A stretch of DNA of 49,910 nucleotides from PALSA-926 sp964476835 (GTDB lineage: Bacteria; Pseudomonadota; Alphaproteobacteria; Micavibrionales; UBA2020). The DNA lies in contig CAYZCE010000014.1 in assembly GCA_964476835.1 (NCBI GenBank), positions 1 to 49,910 of the forward strand. Direction: 5' to 3'. Each line of letters starts with the position of its first letter. Position 1 is the first letter of the stretch. The translations under genes were made by a program, and so were the position numbers. This document shows, piece by piece, positions 1 through 8,832 of this stretch. The notes beneath the pieces are model-generated. The model saw only the letters and a list, made by a program, of their open reading frames with translations, was not told the origin of the DNA and did no database searches.

Positions 1-1487
<1,487 letters not shown>

Positions 1488-1495
1488 CGCCGTTC

Positions 1496-2329
1496 CTACT
1501 TATTGCTGCCGGGCCCGGAGGGTGGCGCGCTTGGCGGCGGGCTCGAGGGCGCGGGGCGTGGATTGATTTTCAGCGCATCCAGCTGGTCCATCATTCTGAT
1601 GTAATCCGGGTCTTGCCGGACCGGCGTGTTCAGATATGCCGCGCTGTCCATGTAGATGGAGGTGACGAAGGCCTTGACGTCGTCCGTCTCCGGGTAGACG
1701 CCCGTTTCGGGGTGGGGATAATTGAGCAGTTTCAGCGTGCGGCACTTTTCCCCGCTGGGTTCCAGCGGCGGCTGGACGTAGTCGAACGGGATGACGCGCG
1801 CGCCCCATTTCGTAAAAATACTGATGCGCGTCGCCGGATCGAGGGAGTCGTCCTCCGCCTTGATCTTGTCAGGGTCGTTGCATTCGAGGAAGACGCCGCG
1901 CAGGCGCTCTTGCCGCTTGTCGGCCAGCTCCGCCAGCGCGCGGTTGCGCGCGATTACCATGACCTTGCCGAGGCCAGCATTGCGGTATTCCGGACGGATG
2001 GCGTTATAAGCCATCAGCCCGACGGCGGCGTCGAAGTAATAATAGCCGATCGAGATGCCTTTGGTTGTCGGCGTATCCGTGTTGAGGTTTTCGCCTGCCA
2101 GCAGGACGACGGCCTGACTGACGGGGTTCTTGCCGCTCATGTTGTCGATCAGGGTTTCGAGGCTTTCGCGCTCTTCCTCCAGCGGGAAGGCGGGTTCGTA
2201 GATGTCCTTGTAAGCGTCTTCCAGCAGGCGCATCGCATGTGGGTCGTTGGGGGCGACGGCGAGGACTTCATGGTCCAGAATGCGGGTCGCTATATTGAAC
2301 GCGTCGGTAAGTTTTCTTTTTCCAGCCAT
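1496..2329 (-). CDS. GNAT-like acetyltransferase with Pro/Ser-rich tail
   Basis: 277-residue protein of unknown substrate. The central part reads like a GNAT acetyltransferase: a hydrophobic strand (ISIGYYYFDAAVGLMAYNAI) followed by RPEYRNAGLGKVMV, which fits the acetyl-CoA pyrophosphate loop R-x-x-G-x-G (residues 116-121). The last 20 residues are Pro, Ser and Gly-rich and probably disordered. The ATG has no clear ribosome binding site (AAAAAAAGTGTC precedes it). A perfect CtrA-type box lies 54-68 nt upstream with a TATAAG -10 element below it, so cell-cycle control is possible. The GNAT assignment rests on one motif and overall pattern, so it is moderate. Confidence 0.7.
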   Translation of the reverse strand: MAGKRKLTDAFNIATRILDHEVLAVAPNDPHAMRLLEDAYKDIYEPAFPLEEERESLETLIDNMSGKNPVSQAVVLLAGENLNTDTPTTKGISIGYYYFDAAVGLMAYNAIRPEYRNAGLGKVMVIARNRALAELADKRQERLRGVFLECNDPDKIKAEDDSLDPATRISIFTKWGARVIPFDYVQPPLEPSGEKCRTLKLLNYPHPETGVYPETDDVKAFVTSIYMDSAAYLNTPVRQDPDYIRMMDQLDALKINPRPAPSSPPPSAPPSGPGSNK

Positions 2330-2362
2330 GACACTTTTTTTGTTATTTTAATGGCTCGCAGC

Positions 2363-2397
2363 CTTATATAACCATTATTTGGTTAATAACAGGTTAA
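2363..2397 (-). promoter_or_regulatory. Candidate CtrA-dependent promoter
   Basis: On the minus strand TTAACCTGTTATTAACC (2397-2381) matches the CtrA consensus TTAA-N7-TTAAC exactly. A TATAAG -10 element lies at 2368-2363. The box covers the position where a -35 would sit, the usual arrangement at CtrA-activated promoters. An inverted repeat TAACCA-N5-TGGTTA (2369-2385) overlaps it. The only downstream gene is the GNAT-like gene starting at 2329. Confidence 0.5.
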
Positions 2398-2536
2398 AAG
2401 CACTTCACCGTCACCTCGCGCGCGAACGTCAGTTCCGATGCCAAGTCCTTCCGTGTCGTCATCAATAGCAGTACCCATAGTTTGCGTGACGGGTATGTAA
2501 TATATTGACGCCATGTCGACGTGTGTGGCGGAACCT

Positions 2537-3415
2537 TTAAAAGCTCTTCACCGCCACCACGGCGAGGGCGCAGAGCACGATGCCGAGGCCGGCCCAGACC
2601 TTGGCGTTCTCTTTCTTGCCGATGAGGCGATAGACGCAGATCACCCACAAGGCGTCGGTGAACATCACCATGGAGACGAATCCGGGGTTGTCGACCAGCT
2701 GGATGGCGCGGGTCTTCATGTAGACCGTCACCACCGAGATCGCGCCAAGGATGAAGGCCGTCTGCAGCGTATGGCGTGCAAGGAAAGTACGGCGCGGCAC
2801 AGGCTTGCGGATGGCGTAGGAAATACCGAGCAGCAGCACCATCATGAGCGCCTGCACGAAGACATAGGACGAGGCCGCCTGCTGCGCGCCGGCGTGGGCG
2901 AGGCCGAGCTTGGTGACGATCGGGCCTGTGCAGGCGGCAAAGATCACCGGCCAGACCAGCCGCACGCCCTGCCATGTCACCGCGCATTTCTTGACCTGCG
3001 TCGCGCAGAAGGTGAACAGCGCGAGGATGGAGAGGATCGCCGCCATCTTCCACGGCGTGGCGGCGTAGGTATGGATGAGGTCTGGATCGACGAGGAACCA
3101 GCCGAAGAACGTCAGCACGACCGAGGCGGGCAGGATGCGTGTGACGATGCCGGAGCCGACGACCGGCACGGCGCGGAAATAGAAGATGTCGGAGACGGCG
3201 TAGATCGCGGCAGTGACGCCGAGATAGGCGTAGAATTGCCACGCTGTCGGCAGGCCATCGTGCATCACCATCGGCGCGATCAGCGCGGCGACGAAGACCT
3301 TGACCCAGAAGGCGAGCGCGAAGCCGTCGGCCTTGAATTTTTCCTGCACCAGCGGCGTTGCCGTCGTGATCAGCGCGGCGGTGATGGAGAGGACGAACCA
3401 GAGCGGCATCGTCAT
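2537..3415 (-). CDS. EamA/DMT-family permease
   Basis: 292-residue inner-membrane protein with about ten hydrophobic segments in two related halves, the drug/metabolite transporter (EamA) layout. Its start (ATG ACG ATG CCG) overlaps the stop of the upstream NlpC/P60 gene by 4 nt (ATGA). It is therefore the last gene of the operon GNAT, aminopeptidase, NlpC/P60, permease. Substrate is unknown; the context suggests an amino acid, a peptide or an acetylated product. It ends VAVKSF. A 28-nt near-copy of this 3' end occurs again at 2394-2421. Confidence 0.88.
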   Translation of the reverse strand: MTMPLWFVLSITAALITTATPLVQEKFKADGFALAFWVKVFVAALIAPMVMHDGLPTAWQFYAYLGVTAAIYAVSDIFYFRAVPVVGSGIVTRILPASVVLTFFGWFLVDPDLIHTYAATPWKMAAILSILALFTFCATQVKKCAVTWQGVRLVWPVIFAACTGPIVTKLGLAHAGAQQAASSYVFVQALMMVLLLGISYAIRKPVPRRTFLARHTLQTAFILGAISVVTVYMKTRAIQLVDNPGFVSMVMFTDALWVICVYRLIGKKENAKVWAGLGIVLCALAVVAVKSF

Positions 3416-4155
3416 GTCAGGCGCCGGATCGAGGTGATGCCCTTGCTGCGTGCGGCCACGTCTTCCAGCGCCTCCACCGTCACTTTCATGTGGAAGGCGT
3501 TGGCGTGGACGATGTGGGTGTCGTCGGCCATGATGCCGACGTGGCCGGGGAAGAAGACGAGGTCGCCGGTTTCCGCCGTGTCGACCGCGTGGCCGAGGAA
3601 TTGTTCCTGGTCGCCGCTGTCGCGCGGGGTGGGAATGCCGGCGCGGGTCAGCACCACTTGCACGAGGCCGGAGCAGTCAACGCCGAAGCCGCTGCGACCG
3701 CCCCAGTAGTACGGAACTTCGAGGAACTTGAGTGCGGCCGAGACGTAATCAGGATCGAGCGCGGGCAGGGGCGCGATATGCTTCGCATAGATCCACGACC
3801 CGTCGCCGAGGCGCGCGAAGCCGTTGTCCGTCGCCGTCACGCCGACGAGGCTGCCGAAGCCGAGGGTGCTGACGTGCGGCGACTTGATCGTCGTGTCGCC
3901 GTAGGTGTGGCTCGAAACCGCTGTCACCATATGCGTCGCGAGATGCGGGGCGGGGGAGAGATGTTTGCTTTCCACCCAGCCCGCGTAGCTGTCATGCTCG
4001 CAGATGCCTTTGCACCAGCCGTTTTCTTCCGAGATCACGGTGAAGCCTTCGCCGAAGACAAGCTGCGTCTCGAACTTGCCGCGGGTGGCGGAAAGGTCGG
4101 CCACGCCGTGCACGTCGGCGACGGGGGAGGTGACGTGATGCAGGGTGCCGGTCAC
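3412..4155 (-). CDS. Cytoplasmic SH3-NlpC/P60 (C40) cysteine peptidase
   Basis: 247-residue C40 peptidase. Two SH3b-like stretches form the N-terminal half, and the NlpC/P60 domain forms the C-terminal half with Cys161 (GVDCSGL), His205 (PGHVGIM) and His217 (IVHANAF) as the expected catalytic triad. I chose the GTG at 4155: it overlaps the aminopeptidase stop as GTGA and has AAAGGA about 8 nt upstream. A longer open frame exists but lies inside the previous gene. There is no signal peptide, so the enzyme should be cytoplasmic, like Bacillus YkfC, which cleaves gamma-D-Glu bonds in recycled murein peptides. The neighbouring aminopeptidase supports that reading. Confidence 0.9.
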   Translation of the reverse strand: MTGTLHHVTSPVADVHGVADLSATRGKFETQLVFGEGFTVISEENGWCKGICEHDSYAGWVESKHLSPAPHLATHMVTAVSSHTYGDTTIKSPHVSTLGFGSLVGVTATDNGFARLGDGSWIYAKHIAPLPALDPDYVSAALKFLEVPYYWGGRSGFGVDCSGLVQVVLTRAGIPTPRDSGDQEQFLGHAVDTAETGDLVFFPGHVGIMADDTHIVHANAFHMKVTVEALEDVAARSKGITSIRRLT

Positions 4156-5525
4156 GCGAACATCCTTTCGATCATCGCGAAGCAGGCGCGGATGCCGAGG
4201 GCTTCGCCGCCTTCGGGGCGGCCGGGCTTGGCGCCGGGGTTCCACGCGAAGGTGTCGATATGCACCCACGGCGTGGCTTTATCGACGAATTTCTCGAGGA
4301 ACAGCGCCGCCGTGATCGCGCCGGCGTAGGAGCCGCCGATGTTGTTGCTGTCGGCGACCTTGCTGCCGAGCATGTCGGCATAGGGCTTCCACAGCGGCAG
4401 GCGCCACAGCGGATCTTCCGTCTCGCCCGCGGCGGCGAGCAGTTGCGACGCGGTGCGCTCGTCGTTGCAGAAGGTGGCGGGCAGCTCGGGGCCGAGGGCC
4501 ACGCGCGCCGCGCCCGTCAGCGTCGCGAAGTCGATGATGAGTTTCGGCTTCTCGCTGCTGGCCTCTGTCAGCGCGTCGGAAAGCACGAGGCGGCCTTCGG
4601 CGTCGGTGTCGCCGATCTCGACGGTCAAGCCCTTGCGTGTCGGCCAGATGTCGCCGGGGCGGAAGCTGTTGCCGTCGGTGGAATTTTCAACGGCGGGGAT
4701 CAGCACGCGGAGCGAGACGGGCAGCTTGTGCGCCATGATCATCTGCGCGAGGCCGAGCGCGTGCGCGGCGCCGCCCATGTCTTTCTTCATCAGCGCCATC
4801 GCGCTGCCGGGCTTGATGTCGAGGCCGCCGGTGTCGAAGCAGACGCCCTTGCCGACCAGCGTCACGCGCGGGTTCTCAGCACTTCCCCAGCGTAGGTCGA
4901 TCAGCAGCGGACGGCGCGGGCTGCCCTGGCCGACGGCGTGGATCATCGGGTAGTTTTTTTTGAGCAAATCCTTGTCGCGGATCAGCGTGACTTTTGCCTT
5001 GAACTCTTTTGCCACCTTCTGTGCGGCCTTGGCGAGATCGTCCGGCCCCATGTCGTTCGCCGGCGTGTTGACGAGGTCGCGCACGAGGAACACGGCGCGC
5101 GCGGTTTCCTCTGCCGCCTTGCGGTCGGCCTTTTCAGGCAGGACGAGCGCGGCGAAATTCTTCTTGTTCGCGGCCTTGTAGCGGCTGAAGGCATAGGAGC
5201 CTAGCGCCCATCCGGTCGCGGCCTGCGTGGCCTTTTCCTTGTCGAGGCGGATGTCGAGGAAATAGCCGGCCTTGTGCGCGGGCAGGCGGGCGGGCAGGTC
5301 GGCGAAGGCATAGAGATTGCCCTCACGCGCGCCGAACAATACGCGCGCGATGCCGCCGTTCTTGGCAGGGATCGTCAGCAATGTACCGGGCGCGGCGGTG
5401 AAGCCGGAAGCCACGACCCAGGCCTGCGTCGCCTTGTCCTGCTTCTTCAGCCACGCCTTGAGGCTCTCGGCATCGAGCGGCGTGACGGGGATGGACGCGG
5501 CGGTCTTCTTGGTCAGGAAAGTCAT
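4152..5525 (-). CDS. M17 leucyl aminopeptidase family protein
   Basis: 457-residue cytosolic metallo-aminopeptidase. The C-terminal catalytic domain carries GKGVCFDTGGLDIKPG (Lys226 and Asp231 metal ligands, Lys238 catalytic), KKDMGGAA (Asp249) and DTDAEGRL (Asp308, Glu310 ligands, Arg312). The common signature is NTDAEGRL; Asp in place of Asn is a variant I recall from PepB-like members. The start overlaps the stop of the upstream GNAT gene (ATGA), and its own stop overlaps the NlpC/P60 start (GTGA). Translation of the operon is therefore probably coupled. Likely role: trimming N-terminal residues from peptides, including those released by the partner peptidase. Confidence 0.95.
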   Translation of the reverse strand: MTFLTKKTAASIPVTPLDAESLKAWLKKQDKATQAWVVASGFTAAPGTLLTIPAKNGGIARVLFGAREGNLYAFADLPARLPAHKAGYFLDIRLDKEKATQAATGWALGSYAFSRYKAANKKNFAALVLPEKADRKAAEETARAVFLVRDLVNTPANDMGPDDLAKAAQKVAKEFKAKVTLIRDKDLLKKNYPMIHAVGQGSPRRPLLIDLRWGSAENPRVTLVGKGVCFDTGGLDIKPGSAMALMKKDMGGAAHALGLAQMIMAHKLPVSLRVLIPAVENSTDGNSFRPGDIWPTRKGLTVEIGDTDAEGRLVLSDALTEASSEKPKLIIDFATLTGAARVALGPELPATFCNDERTASQLLAAAGETEDPLWRLPLWKPYADMLGSKVADSNNIGGSYAGAITAALFLEKFVDKATPWVHIDTFAWNPGAKPGRPEGGEALGIRACFAMIERMFA

Positions 5526-6106
5526 GAGAGAGTCCTTTTTTGTTCATCGTATTTTTTCTTGAGCGGCGAGGCACGCCAGTTCTCCGGCGTTTGTTCCCAC
5601 GTCTGGTGCATATGCGTGCCGGAGACGAATTTCTTTTCTTCTTCCGAGACGAGGCGCGCGCCCGACTTGATCTTGATGTTGCCCGATGCCGTGTTCGCGG
5701 TCACGTTGCCGAGGGTCAGTTTTTGCAGGCCGAGCACGTCGAAGGCGTAGTCGTTGGTGGCGGCGACCACTTCCGACATATAGCCCTTGCCGTGATAGGG
5801 CAAGCCGAGCCAGAAACCGCGGCTTTCGGTGGTGTTGCCGGGCGTCAGTTCGAGCGCGCCGATAGGTGTGTCGCTGCTTTTCTCGACGATAGCCCAGCAG
5901 AGCTTGGTGCCTGCGTCCATCGCAGGCAGAATGACGTCTTTATAGAACACATAGACGCCGTCTGCAGGATAGGGCCACGGTACGAAGGCGTTGAGATATT
6001 TGACGACCTCGTAGTGCGGAAACAGCTTTTGCGCCCAGACGTGATCCTCCAGCACCAGCGGGCGGAGGATCAGGCGAGGCGTTTCGAGGGTCGGCGTCTT
6101 GTACAT
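5522..6106 (-). CDS. RimJ/RimL-type GNAT N-acetyltransferase
   Basis: 194-residue GNAT. The N-terminal TLETPRLILRPL is the usual first strand of RimJ/RimL-like acetyltransferases, and FWLGLPYHGKGYMSEVV holds the acetyl-CoA loop (Q/R-x-x-G-x-G/A as YHGKGY). The frame is open to a GTG at 6136, but I prefer the ATG at 6106. It gives a normal family start and lies 8 nt below a -10 element (TACAGT), with no ribosome binding site, so the mRNA may be leaderless. It is the first gene of the operon with the aminopeptidase, NlpC/P60 peptidase and permease. The acceptor is unknown: a peptide, an amino acid or a ribosomal protein N-terminus. Confidence 0.85.
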   Translation of the reverse strand: MYKTPTLETPRLILRPLVLEDHVWAQKLFPHYEVVKYLNAFVPWPYPADGVYVFYKDVILPAMDAGTKLCWAIVEKSSDTPIGALELTPGNTTESRGFWLGLPYHGKGYMSEVVAATNDYAFDVLGLQKLTLGNVTANTASGNIKIKSGARLVSEEEKKFVSGTHMHQTWEQTPENWRASPLKKKYDEQKRTLS

Positions 6107-6114
6107 GGAGAGTA

Positions 6115-6143
6115 ACTGTAAAGCACGCACTCCCACTTGTCAT
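6115..6143 (-). promoter_or_regulatory. Promoter of the GNAT-aminopeptidase-NlpC/P60-EamA operon
   Basis: Minus strand ATGACA (6143-6138), 17-nt spacer, TACAGT (6120-6115). Eight nt separate the -10 from the ATG at 6106, so the predicted transcript begins at or one base before the start codon. Confidence 0.5.
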
Positions 6144-6214
6144 CCTGACCTGCGCCGTGAGAAGCGCGATACGGAAGATATAACTATGTACTTGAAAATA
6201 CTATGTTAATATTG

Positions 6215-6242
6215 TTGACGGGATTTTTTCTTGGTGTATGGT
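6215..6242 (+). promoter_or_regulatory. Candidate promoter of the small membrane-protein gene
   Basis: TTGACG (6215-6220), 16-nt spacer, TATGGT (6237-6242), within an AT-rich stretch that contrasts with the GC-rich neighbourhood. The following gene starts 40 nt downstream behind a good ribosome binding site. Confidence 0.45.
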
Positions 6243-6282
6243 TTTCATATCGCTTTTAACAATGAGCCAAGGAGATTTGAGA

Positions 6283-6744
6283 ATGAGTGATGATTTTAAA
6301 GATGGAGCATGGGCTTTTCTTCAAGGTATTGCCTTTATCTTCGTTGTGCCTGCTGTCGTTGCTCTCGCAGCTGGCATTGTATGCACGGCGGCTTCTTTGT
6401 TGCTTGCGCCGGGAATGATGACACTGGCGGCAGCAGGTATGGCGGTGGGCGGTGCGGTAGTATCGGGTCTTTGCGGCGGGATATTGTCCAGCGGGCCTGA
6501 TGGAGATGACTATCCACTCCTGCGCGGCGCAGGCCTGATGGCTGGATTGTTCGGGTTGGGTGTTTTGGGCCGGGCCACTTTGTTCAAGGACGCTGAAAAT
6601 CCGATCAAACCCGCAACTGAGCAGCACGCGCAAAAGACGGCTTTTATGCAGCATGAGTCGTTGTTCAATACGGTGGCAAAGGGGAAGACCTTGGTGCTGA
6701 CGGCGCAGGACTTCAAGGCGTCGGGTCAGAAGTTGTCGGCCTGA
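6283..6744 (+). CDS. Small uncharacterised membrane protein (153 aa)
   Basis: I do not recognise the family. The start is the ATG at 6283, preceded by AAGGAG with about 8 nt spacing; an in-frame ATG further up lacks a ribosome site. The N-terminal half is a long Ala/Gly/Val-rich hydrophobic region (probably two membrane helices), then a polar loop (SSGPDGDDYP), a third hydrophobic helix, and a polar tail of about 50 residues. This layout (two helices, short polar loop, helix, tail) is shared with the two paralogues at 8436-9201 on the other side of rpmB-tgt, although sequence similarity to them is weak. No signal-peptide cleavage site is obvious. Confidence 0.8.
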   Translation: MSDDFKDGAWAFLQGIAFIFVVPAVVALAAGIVCTAASLLLAPGMMTLAAAGMAVGGAVVSGLCGGILSSGPDGDDYPLLRGAGLMAGLFGLGVLGRATLFKDAENPIKPATEQHAQKTAFMQHESLFNTVAKGKTLVLTAQDFKASGQKLSA

Positions 6745-6818
6745 TGCATGTCAATTTCGGCGTAAGACGGGATGGCGTGGCGGGGGATCTTATAGTTATG
6801 TAAATATTGCGATAATGC

Positions 6819-6848
6819 TTGACGTAGCGGCCATGGTTAACATATGGT
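6819..6848 (+). promoter_or_regulatory. Candidate rpmB promoter
   Basis: TTGACG (6819-6824), 18-nt spacer, TATGGT (6843-6848), about 35 nt before the rpmB ATG. The same two hexamers occur upstream of the membrane-protein gene at 6283. Confidence 0.45.
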
Positions 6849-6881
6849 GCGCGTTCAATTTGGATATAAAGGAAGAGAACC

Positions 6882-7238
6882 ATGTCGAGAACCTGCGAAA
6901 TCACCGGTAAGAAGCCCCTCGTCGGCAACACCGTTTCCCATGCGAACAACAAGAGCAAGCGCCGCTTCCTGCCCAACCTGCAGGCGGCTTCGTTCTTCAG
7001 CGCGGGCCTCAAGCGCAGCATCACCGTCACCGCTTCGACCAACGGCATCCGCACGATCGAGCACAAGGGCGGCATCGACGCTTTCCTGCTCGGCACCCCG
7101 GTCACCAAGCTGCTGACGCCTGCTCTGCGCAAGATGCGCAAGCAACTCGTCGCCAAGGTCGGCAAGCCGGCTTTCGTCAAGAAGCCCGTCCGCGCCAAGA
7201 AGGCGGCGAAGAAGGCAGCTCCGAAGAAGTCGGCGTAA
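6882..7238 (+). CDS. rpmB: 50S ribosomal protein L28, C-terminally extended
   Basis: Large-subunit ribosomal protein. The N-terminus (MSRTCEITGKKPLVGNTVSHANNKSKRRFLPNLQ) is a textbook L28 start. The ribosome site AAGGAAGAG lies just upstream. At 118 residues it is longer than E. coli L28 (78) and a little longer than many alphaproteobacterial forms. The excess is a Lys/Ala-rich tail (KKPVRAKKAAKKAAPKKSA) likely to contact rRNA on the ribosome surface. tgt follows after 31 nt, with no terminator visible, so the two may be cotranscribed. Confidence 0.96.
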   Translation: MSRTCEITGKKPLVGNTVSHANNKSKRRFLPNLQAASFFSAGLKRSITVTASTNGIRTIEHKGGIDAFLLGTPVTKLLTPALRKMRKQLVAKVGKPAFVKKPVRAKKAAKKAAPKKSA

Positions 7239-7269
7239 GCCCGTCTTCTCCCTTTCAGGGGAGGCGCGC

Positions 7270-8439
7270 ATGACGTTTGCATTCGACATCACGCACCGCG
7301 ACCCGCAAAGCCGCGCCCGTCTGGGCCGGTTGGCGACGCCGCATGGCACGATCGACACGCCGAACTTCATCTTCTGCGGCACCAAGGCCTCCGTCAAAGG
7401 CATGTCGCCCGCGCAGCTGCGCGAGGCGCGGACGGACATCATCCTCTCCAACACCTATCACCTGATGCTGTCGCCCGGCGCGGAGCTGATCGCCGACATG
7501 GGCGGCCTGCACAAGTTCATGAACTGGGACGGCCCCATGTTCACCGACAGCGGCGGGTTCCAGATCTTCTCGCTCGGCCACGGCTCGGTCGCCGACGAGA
7601 TCAAGGGCCGCCGCACCACGCACCGCCCCAAGACCTTCCTCAAGATCACGGAAGAGGGCGCGGCGTTCCGCTCCTACCTCGACGGCAAGAAGTTCTTCCT
7701 GACGCCCGAAGGCTCCGTCGACATCCAGCGCAAGCTGGGCGCGGACCTGATCGTGCAGTTCGATGAATGCACGCCGTTTCACGTCGACCGCGATTACACC
7801 GCGCGCTCGATGGAGATGTCGATGCGCTGGGGCGACCGCTCGCTGGCCGAATGGAAGCGCGGCGACGACGGCAAACAGAAGATGTACGGCATCGTGCAGG
7901 GCGGGGTTTATCCCGATCTGCGCAAGCAGAGCAGCGAATACACGCGCGACCGTGATTTCTTCGCCACCGCCATCGGCGGCTCGCTGGGCGCGCACAAGGA
8001 ACAGATGTATGAAGTTGTTGCCATGTGCAGCGAACATATCCACCCGTCGCGCCCCGTGCACCTGCTCGGCATCGGCAGCTTCATCGACGTGTTCAGCAAC
8101 GTGCGCTCGGGCATCGACACCTTCGACTGTGTCTCGCCCACGCGCCAGGCACGGCACGGCTGGGCGATGGTCAAGGGCGCCCCGCGCGAGCGCGTCAACC
8201 TGCGCAACGCCCAGTTCATGCGCGACAGCACGCCGGTCGACGAGACTTGCGGCTGCCATGCGTGCCGCAACCACAGCAAATCCTACATCCACCACCTGTT
8301 CCGCGTCGGCGAAACGCTGGGGATGCAGCTTCTCTCCATCCACAACATCTTCACCATGAACCGCCTCATGCGCGAAGTGCGCGCCGCCATCAAGGCCGGC
8401 ACGCTCGACGCGGTGCAGAAGGAATGGGTCGTTAATTAA
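7270..8439 (+). CDS. tgt: tRNA-guanine(34) transglycosylase
   Basis: Exchanges guanine 34 for preQ1 in tRNAs with GUN anticodons, the committed step of queuosine tRNA modification. 389 residues, full length. Visible: substrate-binding DSGGFQ (Asp93), the catalytic Asp segment FDCVSPTRQARHG, and the zinc site CGCHACRNHSKSYIHH. Ribosome site GGGGAGG lies 7 nt before the ATG. The stop TAA overlaps the stop of the convergent membrane-protein gene in the palindrome TTAATTAA. No queA or other queuosine gene is adjacent. Confidence 0.97.
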   Translation: MTFAFDITHRDPQSRARLGRLATPHGTIDTPNFIFCGTKASVKGMSPAQLREARTDIILSNTYHLMLSPGAELIADMGGLHKFMNWDGPMFTDSGGFQIFSLGHGSVADEIKGRRTTHRPKTFLKITEEGAAFRSYLDGKKFFLTPEGSVDIQRKLGADLIVQFDECTPFHVDRDYTARSMEMSMRWGDRSLAEWKRGDDGKQKMYGIVQGGVYPDLRKQSSEYTRDRDFFATAIGGSLGAHKEQMYEVVAMCSEHIHPSRPVHLLGIGSFIDVFSNVRSGIDTFDCVSPTRQARHGWAMVKGAPRERVNLRNAQFMRDSTPVDETCGCHACRNHSKSYIHHLFRVGETLGMQLLSIHNIFTMNRLMREVRAAIKAGTLDAVQKEWVVN

Positions 8440-8792
8440 GCCTTGGGCGCGTAGACGTAGGTCGTCTTGGCATCCAGCTTGGCAGAGGTGCTTTTCGTCG
8501 CCGTAACGGCATTCTTGAAGGCACCTTTGATGCTATCGCGCAGAGGCTTTGCCTGCGGCAGGAAAGCGACGAAGGCCGCCGCCGTTACCGCAGCGGCGAT
8601 GCCGAACTGGCGGAAATTGTTCTTGGCAGGCCCGTCTCTGCCAGTGATTCCGGTCGCGATGGCGCCTGAAACGGCGCTCGTTAAGCAGAAACCGATGATA
8701 GCGATGGGGGCGCTGGTGCAAAGAGCCGCGATGCCGCAGGCCACGGCGATTCCGCCGCAGATGTTGTACAAGCGGTTTTTAATCTTTTCCAT
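8436..8792 (-). CDS. Small membrane protein with SAKLDAKTTYVY tail (paralogue A)
   Basis: 118-residue protein of unknown function. Ribosome site AAAGGA precedes the ATG. Two N-terminal hydrophobic helices (GGIAVACGIAALCTSAP and a following Ala/Ile-rich stretch), a polar loop (GRDGPAKNN), a third helix, and a basic tail containing LPQAKPLRDSIK and, close to the C-terminus, SAKLDAKTTYVY. The tail is nearly identical to that of the next gene (8833-9201) while the helices have diverged, so the tail is probably the functional or partner-binding part. It is convergent with tgt and overlaps it by 4 nt. Confidence 0.82.
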   Translation of the reverse strand: MEKIKNRLYNICGGIAVACGIAALCTSAPIAIIGFCLTSAVSGAIATGITGRDGPAKNNFRQFGIAAAVTAAAFVAFLPQAKPLRDSIKGAFKNAVTATKSTSAKLDAKTTYVYAPKA

Positions 8793-8832
8793 TTAAACGA
8801 TCCTTTTTTAATTACAGAGAGTTGATGCGAAT

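Noticed and set aside
2394..3242. Alternative 282-residue frame overlapping the permease gene
   Set aside because: Arg/His/Gly-rich off-frame translation of the EamA gene; the permease frame has clear membrane helices.
3790..4269. Longer N-terminus for the NlpC/P60 protein (start at 4269)
   Set aside because: The extra 38 residues are Arg/Pro-rich and lie inside the aminopeptidase gene; the GTG at 4155 has a ribosome site and a 4-nt overlap.
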